Below are positions 9,525-19,406 of a DNA stretch of 64,000 nt, piece by piece (the first letter of the stretch is position 1; every line of letters starts with the position of its first letter). The position numbers and the translations under genes were made by a program. The DNA is from Enterovibrio nigricans DSM 22720. Lineage in GTDB: Bacteria > Pseudomonadota > Gammaproteobacteria > Enterobacterales > Vibrionaceae. The notes under the pieces were generated by a model. It saw only the letters and a program-made list of their open reading frames with translations. It ran no database searches and had not been told where the DNA came from. Location of the stretch: NCBI RefSeq assembly GCF_900167155.1, contig NZ_FUXU01000012.1:18826-82825 (forward strand). The letters run 5' to 3'.

Positions 9525-9985
9525 TGACGACAGCTAAAAAGCCGATGGTGACGGATATCTTCGTCGAAGGTGCGAAAAAAGGCTGGAACATCGCCACCAT
9601 GTCGACCGTACCAAACGTTCTGATGGCATTTGTGATCATCAAAGCGCTACAAATTACCGGTGCGCTAGACATGATGGGCACTCTTTTCTCGCCGATCATG
9701 GCGATTTTCGGACTACCTGGTGAAGCCGCTGCTGTACTGATTGGCGCATGGATGTCGATGGGTGGTGCAGTAGGTGTTGTTATCACTCTATTTGACCAAG
9801 GTATCCTGAACGGCGAGCACATCGCTATTCTGGCGCCTGCTATCTACTTGATGGGTTCTCAGGTTCAGTACCTAGGTCGTATCTTGGGTCCAATCGGTAC
9901 CGAAGGTCGTTACATCCCAATCATGATCCTGATCTCTGTGATCAACGCCTTCGGCGCAATGTTTGTGATGAATATTCTGGTGTAA
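9524..9985 (+). CDS. yjiG: YjiG-type nucleoside-recognition membrane protein
   Basis: A 153-residue membrane protein, the same length as E. coli YjiG and the partner of YjiH (SpmB-like half). It has about four hydrophobic segments and the conserved GLPGEAAAVLIGAWMSMGGA region. It begins within the stop codon of yjiH (TAATG), and the ribosome-binding site GAGGAG lies in the end of yjiH. Its job is presumed to be joint transport or signalling across the inner membrane with YjiH. Confidence 0.82.
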   Translation: MTTAKKPMVTDIFVEGAKKGWNIATMSTVPNVLMAFVIIKALQITGALDMMGTLFSPIMAIFGLPGEAAAVLIGAWMSMGGAVGVVITLFDQGILNGEHIAILAPAIYLMGSQVQYLGRILGPIGTEGRYIPIMILISVINAFGAMFVMNILV

Positions 9986-9999
9986 CCCCCCCTGATTTT

Positions 10000-10026
10000 T
10001 GCGCTGAAAGACACGCTTTCAGCGCA
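10000..10026 (+). repeat. Intercistronic hairpin between yjiG and the M20 peptidase
   Basis: A perfect 11-bp inverted repeat, TGCGCTGAAAG/CTTTCAGCGCA with a 5-base loop, fills most of the 69-base gap. No T run follows, so it looks like an mRNA-stabilising or partial-attenuation hairpin inside an operon. Confidence 0.55.
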
Positions 10027-10054
10027 GCTTTCCAAATGGAATTCTGGAGTAATT

Positions 10055-11176
10055 ATGAGCTTTTCATTAGACGCTTACCTTGAAGAACTTCGCCCTCTGG
10101 TGAACGTAGACTGTGGCACGCTGACCGTTGAAGGTATTGAAGTCATTGCAGACATCATGGCTGCAAAATACGAAGACATGGGTGGCTGGAACATCAAACG
10201 TGTTGATTGCGGTATTGCTGGCCCCGGCCTCGAAATCCGCAACAAGCCAGAAAGCGATGTTATCGACCTGATGTTGATTGGCCACATGGATACCGTATTC
10301 CCGGTAGGTACCGCGGCTAAACGCCCGATGAGCGTTGACGGTAACCGTGCATTTGGTCCGGGTGTGTCAGACATGAAATCTGGTCTGTTGAACATTGTTT
10401 ATGCACTACGCACACTGGATGCGGCCGTACTGGACAAAATGTCTATCTGTGTTTGCATGAACCCAGATGAAGAGATCGGTTCTCTGCATTCTGGCGAGTG
10501 GCTGAAATCAGTGGCAGAAGATGCGCACCATGTGTTGGTTTGTGAAGCAGCCCGTGCAGACGGCTCTTTGGTTAAAGCGCGTAAAGGTAATGCTCGCTAC
10601 AAAATGACCTTTAATGGGAAAGCTGCGCACGCAGGTAACGAACCGCAAAATGGTCGTAGCGCAATTTCGGAAATGGCGCATTGGATTGTGGCTATTAACG
10701 AAATGACTAACTTCGACACTGGCACCACACTAAACGTGGGCGTTGTCAGTGGTGGTGACGGTGCAAACATCGTTCCAGAGCTAGCAACCGCTGTGGTTGA
10801 TGTACGTTTCTGGGACAATGATGAATACGCCGCTGTTGACAGAAAAATCCGTGAAATGGCAGAAAATGCATTCATTGATGGTGTGTCTGTAATTGTTGAT
10901 CGCGAAGCGTACAAACCTTCAATGACACCTAGCGAGAAAACAGAATCGCTGATGGCAATGATCGAAGAAACAGGCACGGAGTTGGGTATGAACATCACCT
11001 GGCAAGCCGTTGGTGGTGGTTCTGATGCGAACTTGACTGCGATTCTTGGCATTCCGACGCTGGACGGTCTGGGCCCTATCGGTGCAGGTTTCCACAGTGA
11101 CGCTGAATATCTGGAACTTGATTCTATCGAGCCACGCGTCGAGATGCTTCAACGCATCATCACTAAGCTGGCTTAA
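10055..11176 (+). CDS. M20-family zinc peptidase (carboxypeptidase G2-like)
   Basis: A 373-residue cytoplasmic di-zinc metallopeptidase of the M20/M28 superfamily, closest in character to glutamate carboxypeptidase (CPG2), which releases C-terminal Glu from peptides or pteroates. Metal and catalytic residues are visible in GHMDTVFP (His and catalytic Asp), GVSDMKSG (bridging Asp), NPDEEIGS (catalytic Glu-Glu) and GAGFHSDAE (C-terminal His). The dimerisation lid lies between about residues 185 and 290. There is no signal peptide. It follows yjiHG in the same direction and has a GGAG ribosome-binding site. The most economical reading is that the membrane pair imports a peptide-like compound that this enzyme hydrolyses. 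Confidence 0.85.
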   Translation: MSFSLDAYLEELRPLVNVDCGTLTVEGIEVIADIMAAKYEDMGGWNIKRVDCGIAGPGLEIRNKPESDVIDLMLIGHMDTVFPVGTAAKRPMSVDGNRAFGPGVSDMKSGLLNIVYALRTLDAAVLDKMSICVCMNPDEEIGSLHSGEWLKSVAEDAHHVLVCEAARADGSLVKARKGNARYKMTFNGKAAHAGNEPQNGRSAISEMAHWIVAINEMTNFDTGTTLNVGVVSGGDGANIVPELATAVVDVRFWDNDEYAAVDRKIREMAENAFIDGVSVIVDREAYKPSMTPSEKTESLMAMIEETGTELGMNITWQAVGGGSDANLTAILGIPTLDGLGPIGAGFHSDAEYLELDSIEPRVEMLQRIITKLA

Positions 11177-11195
11177 CAGCAGGCTTCAAGTAAAT

Positions 11196-11218
11196 AGAGG
11201 GCGTCATCGACGCCCTCT
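11196..11218. terminator. Hairpin between converging M20 peptidase and dctM genes
   Basis: A 10-bp perfect stem, AGAGGGCGTC/GACGCCCTCT with a 3-base loop, followed by TTT on the plus strand. It serves the peptidase transcript and possibly the 3' end of dctM. Confidence 0.75.
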
Positions 11219-11244
11219 TTGTATGAGTAACGTTTACCCTGTAT

Positions 11245-12648
11245 TTATGACTTGTATCCTCTGAGGGAGTCGATGTAGTCAGGTAGAAACAACGATATTT
11301 GTGGGATGTAGGTGATCAATATTAAGAAGATCAACAGCAGCCCCAACCACGGCAATGCGGCCTTTATCGCCCAGCCCATGCTTTCTCCGGTAATCCCCGC
11401 AGTCACAAAGAGATTGAGTCCCACGGGTGGTGTCAGCATGCCAATCTCCATGTTCACTACCATGATGATCCCGAGATGGATCGGATCAATACCCAGTTGC
11501 ACCGCAATAGGAAACAAGATTGGCGCCATGATCAGAAGGATCGCCGACGGCTCCATGAAGTTCCCTGCTATGAGCAACAATATGTTTACGACGATCAAAA
11601 AGCCCCATGCAGGAAGCCCCCACGCAACAATCGTTTCAGCAATGGTATGTGGTATACGTTCAGTGGTAAGAACATGTGCGAAAAGCATGGCATTTGCGAT
11701 GATAAACAGCAGCATAATACTGACTTTCGCGGCATCTTTGACGACATGGTTCACTTCTTTATCCATGAAAGAACGCACCATCACTACGGGGAGCAAAAGC
11801 ATGTTACGAACAAACATGGCAATTGTATTTTCGCCCTCTTTACGCCATGCCACGTGTTTTAAAGGGCCAATGTCTCTATAGCCCCACACACTCACCAGCC
11901 ACGCATAAACAGCCGCAACCGAGGCAGCCTCTGTCGGGCTTGCCACACCACCATAGATTGAACCAAGCACAATGATGATAAGCATCAGCCCGCCCAATGC
12001 CCGAGCACCGGAAAATGCTAATGCCCTCACACCGGGAAACGGCTGGGACGGCAAACCTTTGATTCTGGCAACGATGTAAATCGCCAGCATCAAAATACCG
12101 CCCATCATGAGGCCCGGAATAAAGCCTGCCATAAACATACGCGACGCTGACACTTCTGTGGCAGCGGCGTAAACCAGCATCACGATTGACGGCGGGATCA
12201 AAATACCCAAAGTTCCCGCATTGGCAATCACTCCCGCAGCAAACGCTTTGGGATACCCCGCCTTTACCATCCCGACGATGACTATCGAGCCTATTGCGGC
12301 AACGGTCGCCGGTGAGCTTCCCGAAACAGCGGCAAACAGCATACAGGCCATGACAGACGCCATCGCCAACCCACCTTTAATGTGGCCAACAGAATCAATA
12401 GCAAAGTTGATAAGACGTCTTGCCACGCCGCCCGTTGAAAGAAAGGCTGAAGAGAGAATAAAAAACGGGATAGCAAGGAGTGTGTAGTGTTCACTGGTCG
12501 CCTCAAACAGTTTGAGCGAAATAGACGCCAACGAGTCATTGGAGAACATCAGTATGGTTGCCACACTCGATAAACCTAACGCTATCGCGATGGGCATACC
12601 CATAAACATGCACAAGAAAAGCAAGCCAAATAATACTGCAATTGTCAT
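11245..12648 (-). CDS. dctM: TRAP transporter large permease DctM
   Basis: A 467-residue inner-membrane protein with 12 or more helices, the transport subunit of a sodium-driven tripartite (TRAP) importer. It closely resembles C4-dicarboxylate DctM proteins: the N-terminal run (GMPIAIALGLSS), FAAVSGSSPATVAAIGS, GTLGILIPPSI and NMEIGMLTPPVGLN are all present. It is about 40 residues longer than the usual 425-430. The extra part is a charged cytoplasmic insertion after the ASVAAVYAW helix, around residues 260-305. Its start overlaps the end of dctQ by four bases (ATGA), so the two are translationally coupled. Confidence 0.93.
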   Translation of the reverse strand: MTIAVLFGLLFLCMFMGMPIAIALGLSSVATILMFSNDSLASISLKLFEATSEHYTLLAIPFFILSSAFLSTGGVARRLINFAIDSVGHIKGGLAMASVMACMLFAAVSGSSPATVAAIGSIVIVGMVKAGYPKAFAAGVIANAGTLGILIPPSIVMLVYAAATEVSASRMFMAGFIPGLMMGGILMLAIYIVARIKGLPSQPFPGVRALAFSGARALGGLMLIIIVLGSIYGGVASPTEAASVAAVYAWLVSVWGYRDIGPLKHVAWRKEGENTIAMFVRNMLLLPVVMVRSFMDKEVNHVVKDAAKVSIMLLFIIANAMLFAHVLTTERIPHTIAETIVAWGLPAWGFLIVVNILLLIAGNFMEPSAILLIMAPILFPIAVQLGIDPIHLGIIMVVNMEIGMLTPPVGLNLFVTAGITGESMGWAIKAALPWLGLLLIFLILITYIPQISLFLPDYIDSLRGYKS

Positions 12649-13217
12649 TGGTTTCGCTCCTTGTTCGCACTGTCCGTTTCTTCACTGCTCTCCTGCACAA
12701 TTTCCTCTGCCAGGTGCATACTTTCTTCAGCTTCATCAATGAATCCGAAGCCTTTACGGGAGCCTTTCACGACCTCATAAGCAATGGTGCAGACACGAAG
12801 AGCAAGCAAGCCAAACCCGAGGATAAGGCATGTCATGGCTTTCCATTTTTCAATGGGCATGTCTTCCATTTCGATGCCAATCATTTTCATTTTGCTGAGG
12901 TAAATCCAAGATCCGTAGAGAAACAAGCCACAATAGACAAGACACAATGCCAAGGCGATAAGGGTAACGACCTTCTGTCGTGAAGGAGATAGGTGTTTAA
13001 TCGCCGCATCCACACCGATATGCGCACCTTCTCTCAGTCCCCAAGACGCGCCCATCAGCACCATCCAAGCGGAGAGATACAGGGTAAGCTCCTGCGCCCA
13101 AAGCAACCCTTCATTGAAGAAGAAGCGCAGAATCACTTCCATAAACACAAGCAGTGTCATTGCCACCAGTAAGAGACCAATCCCTGCCTCTTCAAAGCGG
13201 TGTAATAACCGAATCAT
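12645..13217 (-). CDS. dctQ: TRAP transporter small permease DctQ
   Basis: A 190-residue membrane protein with four predicted helices, the small membrane subunit that pairs with DctM. Trp-rich WAQELTLYLSAWMVLMGASWGLREGAHIGVD is typical of the family (quoted in parts: WAQELT, GASWGLREGAHIGVD). I place the start at 13217 rather than 13229 because GGAG sits six bases before it, while the earlier ATG directly abuts a terminator-like hairpin and has no ribosome-binding site. The C-terminal tail of about 35 residues is acidic and Ser/Glu-rich. Confidence 0.88.
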   Translation of the reverse strand: MIRLLHRFEEAGIGLLLVAMTLLVFMEVILRFFFNEGLLWAQELTLYLSAWMVLMGASWGLREGAHIGVDAAIKHLSPSRQKVVTLIALALCLVYCGLFLYGSWIYLSKMKMIGIEMEDMPIEKWKAMTCLILGFGLLALRVCTIAYEVVKGSRKGFGFIDEAEESMHLAEEIVQESSEETDSANKERNQ

Positions 13218-13230
13218 TTCAAACTCCATG

Positions 13231-13259
13231 AAAAAGCCCGGTAGAACACCGGGCTTTTT
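13231..13259 (-). terminator. Intercistronic terminator-like hairpin between dctP and dctQ
   Basis: On the minus strand, AAAAAGCCCGGT and ACCGGGCTTTTT pair and end in a T run, directly after the dctP stop codon and just before dctQ. A partial terminator here would let the periplasmic binding protein be made in excess of the membrane subunits, as is common in binding-protein-dependent systems. Confidence 0.8.
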
Positions 13260-13262
13260 GTA

Positions 13263-14273
<1,011 letters not shown>

Positions 14274-14276
14274 TCA

Positions 14277-14293
14277 GCATGCGCTTCGCATGC
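14277..14293. repeat. Short inverted repeat upstream of dctP
   Basis: GCATGCG/CGCATGC with a 3-base loop lies 27 bases before the dctP start. It could be a leader hairpin or an operator. The rest of the 259-base gap to glpD holds a weaker hairpin at 14398-14417 (ATGGGTG/CACCCAT) and no gene. Confidence 0.4.
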
Positions 14294-14489
14294 GTGTCAT
14301 ATTCCCTTAACCAACTAGCCTATTCACCGTAAAAGGTGAGCTACAACGCGATAGGATTAACAGTTGATTAAAGGTAGTGAGAGGTGATCAAAGAGAAATG
14401 GGTGAAAAGCCACCCATCTTTCAGGATAAACTGTGAGCGTTTATCACTATCTTGTTGTTCTCGCCTTTTCCCTCTTTTATAGCAGTGCG

Positions 14490-14511
14490 TAAGGCCGTTA
14501 ATGGGGCCTTA
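14490..14511 (-). terminator. Hairpin at the 3' end of the glpD-like gene
   Basis: A perfect 7-bp inverted repeat TAAGGCC/GGCCTTA whose first arm contains the glpD-like stop codon. No T run follows, so transcription may continue into dctPQM. Confidence 0.4.
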
Positions 14512-16047
14512 GCATGACATCGCTGAGTCATTGCTTGCCGGCAAACTTGGTTGTTTAACTAAAACCCACTGTGCAAACTTTTGTTTTTGCTCATTCGTTA
14601 GAAATAAACCATGTTTAGTACGACGCTCTAAAATATCTTCCGATGTAAGTGCCCACTCATGTCGAATAAGATATTCGGCCTCTCTGGCATAGAGAAGTCC
14701 ACCAAAATGTTCCCCCAAATCAGCCGTGGCCTGTGCCCCTTCTAAAAGTACAAACAACCGTGTCCCATAAAGCCGGACGTAATGATGAACAAGCGAACAA
14801 GGTAACCAGGGATACGCCTTTTCAACCTTTTTGATAAAAACACCAACATCTCTCCCCATATCACCCCCTGGCAGTGTGGCGTTAACTGTCCAATTGGGTT
14901 TCATCGCTGGGAAAAAGGGTTTGAGCTTCTCCATCGCATGTTGCGAAAGCTCTCTAAATGTGGTGATTTTGCCGCCATAGATATTTAGCAGCGGGGTCAT
15001 ACCAGACACACTATCTAACTCTAATTCATAGTCGCGAGTTACAGCACTAGGGTTGTTACTGTCGTCGTCAAACAACGGGCGAACGCCGGAGAATGCATGC
15101 AGGATGTCACTCTCACAGGGAGGATCGTCAAAATAGCGCGACAGTGTTTCTAACAGGTACTTTGTTTCGTGTGCGTCAATCGCAACATCTTCTGGATTGC
15201 CCGCATAACTAACGTCCGTCGTCCCGATCAGACAAAGATCGTCGAGATAGGGATTAACGAAAATGACTCGTTTATCCGGATTTTGCAGCAGATAAGCATG
15301 ATCGCCCTGCCAGAACTTTTTAGCCACAAGATGACTGCCCTTCACCAAGCGTACCCTTCGTTTGCTGGCGAACTTCAGCACTCTTTCATTGACATCATTA
15401 ATCCAAGGACCCGCAGCGTTCACGACAGCTCGAGACCGAAAAATGGTTTGTCGCCCCTGCTGATCTGTCGTTACAACCCGCCAGTACCCACCAGCACTTC
15501 GTGTCACCTCATCACAGCGGGTTCGGGGTAATATTTTGGCTCCTTTTTCATAGGCATCCATGGCACTCAAAATCACCAAGCGCGAGTCATCTACCCAACA
15601 GTCAGAATATTCATATGCTGTTTTAAATTGACGTTTCAGCCCTTCCTTTAAAGGAGAAAGCTTTCGCGTTGTGGTATTTGGTAGCGTTTGATTTCCCCCA
15701 ATGTGATCATACAAAAACAGACCCAGACGAATAAACCAACTCGGTCGCTTGCCTTCCCCAAGTAGGAGCACGAACCGCAATGGCCATATGATGTGAGGGG
15801 CAGAGCGCAACAAAACGTCACGCTCTTTCAGCGCCTCACTAACAAGGCGGAATTCGAAATACTCAAGGTAACGTAAGCCTCCATGTATCAGTTTTCCAGA
15901 ACGGGAGCTCGTTCCTTCAGCCAGATCCTCTTTCTCACACAGGATAACGTCTAATCCTCTACCTGCCGCATCTCTTGCAATACCAACACCATTAATTCCA
16001 CCACCTATAACAAAGAGATCGACAGTGCAGTTATGCTCATCTTTCAT
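14509..16047 (-). CDS. GlpD-type FAD-dependent (polyol/glycerol) phosphate dehydrogenase
   Basis: A 512-residue FAD enzyme of the aerobic glycerol-3-phosphate dehydrogenase family, which passes electrons to quinone at the inner membrane. The FAD-binding GGGINGVGIARDAAGRG motif starts at about residue 14, followed by EGTSSRSGKLIHGGLRYLE. A C-terminal DAO_C-like helical domain is present. The start at 16047 gives the typical N-terminus; a GTG at 16065 has no ribosome-binding site. Because it is the last gene of an operon with an FGGY kinase, an aldolase and a polyol-type ABC importer, it may oxidise a C4 or C5 polyol phosphate, as EryB (a GlpD relative) does in erythritol catabolism, rather than glycerol-3-phosphate. 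Confidence 0.85.
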   Translation of the reverse strand: MKDEHNCTVDLFVIGGGINGVGIARDAAGRGLDVILCEKEDLAEGTSSRSGKLIHGGLRYLEYFEFRLVSEALKERDVLLRSAPHIIWPLRFVLLLGEGKRPSWFIRLGLFLYDHIGGNQTLPNTTTRKLSPLKEGLKRQFKTAYEYSDCWVDDSRLVILSAMDAYEKGAKILPRTRCDEVTRSAGGYWRVVTTDQQGRQTIFRSRAVVNAAGPWINDVNERVLKFASKRRVRLVKGSHLVAKKFWQGDHAYLLQNPDKRVIFVNPYLDDLCLIGTTDVSYAGNPEDVAIDAHETKYLLETLSRYFDDPPCESDILHAFSGVRPLFDDDSNNPSAVTRDYELELDSVSGMTPLLNIYGGKITTFRELSQHAMEKLKPFFPAMKPNWTVNATLPGGDMGRDVGVFIKKVEKAYPWLPCSLVHHYVRLYGTRLFVLLEGAQATADLGEHFGGLLYAREAEYLIRHEWALTSEDILERRTKHGLFLTNEQKQKFAQWVLVKQPSLPASNDSAMSC

Positions 16048-16086
16048 CGGCTTTACCTGCTGCACACAGTGTTTGTTATTTATGCC

Positions 16087-16752
16087 TTAGGCATCATCTT
16101 TGGGGCCATAGCTGCCAAAAGCGGCAATGGTGCCAGCAATTTCTTCATCACTGAGCACCACCGCATCTCCCATCAATAAAGTATTAAAATATTGGCGGGC
16201 CAAGGTTTCTAGCTCTACCGCTCGCCACATGGCTTTATCCAGCGTTTCACCGATCGCAATCATGCCGTGATTCGCTAACAGACAGGCCGTTCTGTTTTTC
16301 AACGCAGTGAGGGCATTTTGCGAAAGCTCCTCCGTACCAAAACGTGCAAAGTCTGCGCAACGAACAACTGAGCCCCCAAATGCTGCAATCATATAGTGAA
16401 CGGCCGGCAAGTCTTTTCGGGCAATGGCAATCGCCGTGCAATAGGTTGGGTGGGCATGAACAACAGCATGTGTATCACTACGTGCCGTTAGAATATCAAG
16501 ATGGAAACGCCACTCTGTTGAGGGTTTCATTGGCCCCTCCCAACTACCGTAATCATGATTGATCGGCATTTTTGCCAGCATTTCCGGTTCCATCTTGTGG
16601 TAAGGAACACCCGAAGGCGTAATGATCATACTTTCTTCATATCGCGCGGAGATGTTGCCAGACGTACCTTGATTTAATCCGCTTTGATTCATAAATAGGC
16701 ATTGTGCGATGATCTCCTGCCTCAAGGCATACTCTTGCTGCGTCATGGTCAT
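16087..16752 (-). CDS. Class II (zinc) aldolase, fuculose-1-phosphate aldolase-like
   Basis: A 221-residue cytoplasmic aldolase of the class II FucA/AraD family, typically cleaving a ketose 1-phosphate to dihydroxyacetone phosphate and an aldehyde. Visible residues are the acidic residue in PSTEWRFH, the zinc pair in VHAHPTYC and the third zinc His in LANHGM. The phosphate-binding GTSGNIS and TPSG motifs lie near the N-terminus. Its length matches FucA (about 215). It sits between the 2-hydroxyacid dehydrogenase and the GlpD-like genes in the same operon, with a 48-base and a 39-base gap. The aldehyde product (glycolaldehyde or lactaldehyde type) is not determinable from sequence. Confidence 0.85.
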   Translation of the reverse strand: MTMTQQEYALRQEIIAQCLFMNQSGLNQGTSGNISARYEESMIITPSGVPYHKMEPEMLAKMPINHDYGSWEGPMKPSTEWRFHLDILTARSDTHAVVHAHPTYCTAIAIARKDLPAVHYMIAAFGGSVVRCADFARFGTEELSQNALTALKNRTACLLANHGMIAIGETLDKAMWRAVELETLARQYFNTLLMGDAVVLSDEEIAGTIAAFGSYGPKDDA

Positions 16753-16800
16753 GGCTTGTTTCCTTTCAGGGTTATGTGAATTTTGGAGTGAACGAATTAA

Positions 16801-17841
16801 TCAACAGGGGTTGATTGGAGGCTCCCCAACGAGATAACGCTGTATTTCCTCAGCAGCAGCATTGGCTGCATTGTAAATAGTTCGAATAGAGGCACCGGCA
16901 ATATGAGGGGTTAGTGTCACACTCGGCATAGCCAGCAATGGATCGTCGACAGGGATAGGCTCAACACCAAAGGTTTCCAACATCGCTCCCCTGAGCTTTC
17001 CTCGCTGAAGCGCCCGAGTCAGTGCGGGATAGTCAACCATCGGGCCGCGCGCGGTGTTAATAAACGTCGCCCCGTCTTTCATTTTCTCGAACGCCTTGTA
17101 GTCAAACAGTCCGGTGGTTTCCTCGGTCACCCTTGCATGAAGTGATACCACATCCGATTGATTCAGGAGCGAATCAAATTCCACTTGTTCAACACCAGCC
17201 TTGATGTCTTCCTCACTCAGGGTTTTATAAGGGTCGCAAACGATTATCCGGCATTTAAAAGGGCGAAGAAGTGCGGTGACGAGCGAGCCAATCTCACCAT
17301 AACCGACAAGACCAACCGTCATATCGCACAGCTCGTTCCCCGTGGTATCCGCACGATAGAGATCGCCACGCCACTTTCCATGCCTTAATGCATCATGGCC
17401 ACGGGTGATGTTTCGGGTTTCAGATAAAATGGCACCTATCGTAAATTCAGCCACCGCGGTTGCATTTCGTCCCGGCGCATTAACGACAGTAACGCCGTTA
17501 GCTTTAGCTGCCTTCATATCGATATTGACCGGCCCACCGCGTGAAACCGCAACCAGCTTTAAGTTTGGTAAGCGTTCAAACATTGCACGAGAAAGAGGGG
17601 CGAGATGATTCACCAGTATGCTGGCGTCGCCAATAAAACTGACAATGTCATCGGGATCCCCTAAGTACTCCTTCAGACCTTCAAGTGCGGGGGTTTGATA
17701 GCCATGCTCCATTGGCGTTTCCGGCCAATCTAGCTGCAGCGTTTTATAGCAGAGTTGGTTTGGGCAGGCTTTCTCCAACGCATCGATAAAATACTTAGGC
17801 TGCATAAACAGATCGCCGATAACTGCTACTTCTGTTTTCAT
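16801..17841 (-). CDS. D-isomer-specific 2-hydroxyacid dehydrogenase
   Basis: A 346-residue NAD(P)-dependent 2-hydroxyacid dehydrogenase of the phosphoglycerate/glyoxylate reductase superfamily. The Rossmann motif GLVGYGEIGS, the catalytic Arg in NTARGPMVD, the Glu in LETFGVEP and the His in TPHIAGAS are all present. The start at 17841 overlaps the kinase stop (ATGA) and follows AAGGAG, so it is coupled to the FGGY kinase. Its substrate is unknown. In this operon it could reduce or oxidise a small 2-hydroxyacid formed from the aldolase product. Confidence 0.85.
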   Translation of the reverse strand: MKTEVAVIGDLFMQPKYFIDALEKACPNQLCYKTLQLDWPETPMEHGYQTPALEGLKEYLGDPDDIVSFIGDASILVNHLAPLSRAMFERLPNLKLVAVSRGGPVNIDMKAAKANGVTVVNAPGRNATAVAEFTIGAILSETRNITRGHDALRHGKWRGDLYRADTTGNELCDMTVGLVGYGEIGSLVTALLRPFKCRIIVCDPYKTLSEEDIKAGVEQVEFDSLLNQSDVVSLHARVTEETTGLFDYKAFEKMKDGATFINTARGPMVDYPALTRALQRGKLRGAMLETFGVEPIPVDDPLLAMPSVTLTPHIAGASIRTIYNAANAAAEEIQRYLVGEPPINPC

Positions 17842-19406
17842 GACGGACTCCTTTTTTGATGGCCAAAGGCGGCCCAAACAGGGGAGAAATATGTTCGGGT
17901 TTGCAGATAAAGGTCTCGCTTCGATTGATAAACGTGCACGAGGCTGGCGTCTGGCTGTACTGACGATAAAAGCCGCGGTTTGACCCATGACTCAGCGGCA
18001 GATGCCATGTCGTTATACAGCCCCACTTTTACCGCAACCATCATGGCGACACCCGCAGCCCCGGCTTCTTGTTGGTCGATTCTTCGTATTGGGCGGTTCA
18101 GCACCGATGCAAGCAAGGAAATGAAGCGTTGAGAATGAGCAGCACCACCAGTAATACGCACTTCATTGGGTAAATCTCCCATTGCGCGATAACAATCCCA
18201 AGTGGCAAATGCCAACCCCTCAAGCACAGCGAGAAAGAGGTGATAATAGCTATGATGAATATCTAATCCGGAAAAACTGGCACGCGCTTTTGGATCAAGA
18301 AAAGGCCCGCGTTCACCAGCATTAGATATGTACGGATGAAATAAAACGCACTCCGCGTTGGCAGGCGGATGATCATCTATGAGTTTCAGAAGAGCCTGCC
18401 TGTCTAGTGTCACGCCAAGATCGTTACAAACCGTAATGACCATATCGAGTATCCAATCGATATTGAGCGTGGCAGACATGTTAGATTGCATTTGCGCGAG
18501 CATGCCCTTTTCGGGAAAGCACATGATATAGCCAGTTTTCTCTTCGGATAGCCGGACAGCCTTCGCATCCGGCAAAAGCCTAATGTGCATCCCCGTTGTT
18601 CCGACAATGGAACAGCCGCTTTGAGTACAGTGTCCATCGTACAATCCCCCACCGAGTGCCGTGCACATCACATCAACGTAGCCCAGCGTTACGGGTATCC
18701 CCATGGGAAGGCCGCAACGCTTAGCGGCATCCTGAGTAAGTGGGTAAGCGTCTTCTAATCCATCAACAATGGGTGGTAACAAGTGTTGTAACGATTCGAG
18801 CTTAAGGATTCGGAGGACTTCCTGTTCGTAATTTCGGGTGCGGAAATTACCAAAAGTGAATACTGCCTCAGATGGGTCTGCCGCCCTCACCCCCGTCAAG
18901 CAGTAGTACAGCCAGTCTTTGGCGTGAAATGCACTCGCTGCTAACGCGACTCTCTCCGGCTCATGCTGTTGCAGCCAACGTAACTGACAGCTTTGCTGGC
19001 AGGCATTGACTCCTGTGCCAGTGAGTGAAAACAAGGTATCGTAATCTGGGCCCTCACTGATCGCCTGCGCTATCTCTGAAGCCCGGCTATCCAACCATAG
19101 CAAAGCTGGCCCAACCGGTACGCCATCACGATCCACCAGCCATGTACCGTCTCCCTGAGCAGTGATGCCCAAGCCAATAACGCGGTCACGAATCTCAGGA
19201 TTACCCTCCACCAGTGATGAAATCACATCAGCGGTGACCTGCCAGGTTTCAAGCATATCCTGCTCTACATGACCATTTGCATGGGAAACATATGGATTGG
19301 GGTGACTGGCGGTAGCCAATACAGTCCCTTGATGATCAAAGGCCACGGCTTTGATCATTGAAGTCCCGGCATCAACACCAATAATGACTGCATTATTCAT
19401 TGTCAT
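17838..19406 (-). CDS. FGGY carbohydrate kinase, erythritol kinase-like
   Basis: A 522-residue sugar or polyol kinase with two actin-like ATPase domains. The N-terminal phosphate-1 loop GVDAGTSMIKAVAFD and the segment GITAQGDGTWLVDRDG are seen, as is the C-terminal ATP-binding ITGGAAHSQ with EAGAAGVAMMV. The QGDGTW run, the length and the WLDSRA segment recall erythritol kinase (EryA), but xylulokinase-like and other polyol kinases share much of this. That assignment is from memory and needs a tree. It overlaps the upstream ATPase gene by four bases and the downstream dehydrogenase by four. It would trap the imported polyol as a phosphate for the GlpD-like enzyme. Confidence 0.82.
   Translation of the reverse strand: MTMNNAVIIGVDAGTSMIKAVAFDHQGTVLATASHPNPYVSHANGHVEQDMLETWQVTADVISSLVEGNPEIRDRVIGLGITAQGDGTWLVDRDGVPVGPALLWLDSRASEIAQAISEGPDYDTLFSLTGTGVNACQQSCQLRWLQQHEPERVALAASAFHAKDWLYYCLTGVRAADPSEAVFTFGNFRTRNYEQEVLRILKLESLQHLLPPIVDGLEDAYPLTQDAAKRCGLPMGIPVTLGYVDVMCTALGGGLYDGHCTQSGCSIVGTTGMHIRLLPDAKAVRLSEEKTGYIMCFPEKGMLAQMQSNMSATLNIDWILDMVITVCNDLGVTLDRQALLKLIDDHPPANAECVLFHPYISNAGERGPFLDPKARASFSGLDIHHSYYHLFLAVLEGLAFATWDCYRAMGDLPNEVRITGGAAHSQRFISLLASVLNRPIRRIDQQEAGAAGVAMMVAVKVGLYNDMASAAESWVKPRLLSSVQPDASLVHVYQSKRDLYLQTRTYFSPVWAAFGHQKRSPS

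Noticed and set aside
11312..11881. 189-aa plus-strand ORF opposite dctM
   Set aside because: It is the shadow of the hydrophobic dctM gene on the other strand; no independent evidence of coding.
14432..14447. CRP-like TGTGA...TCAC site upstream of dctP
   Set aside because: The spacing is seven bases instead of six and the second half is incomplete.
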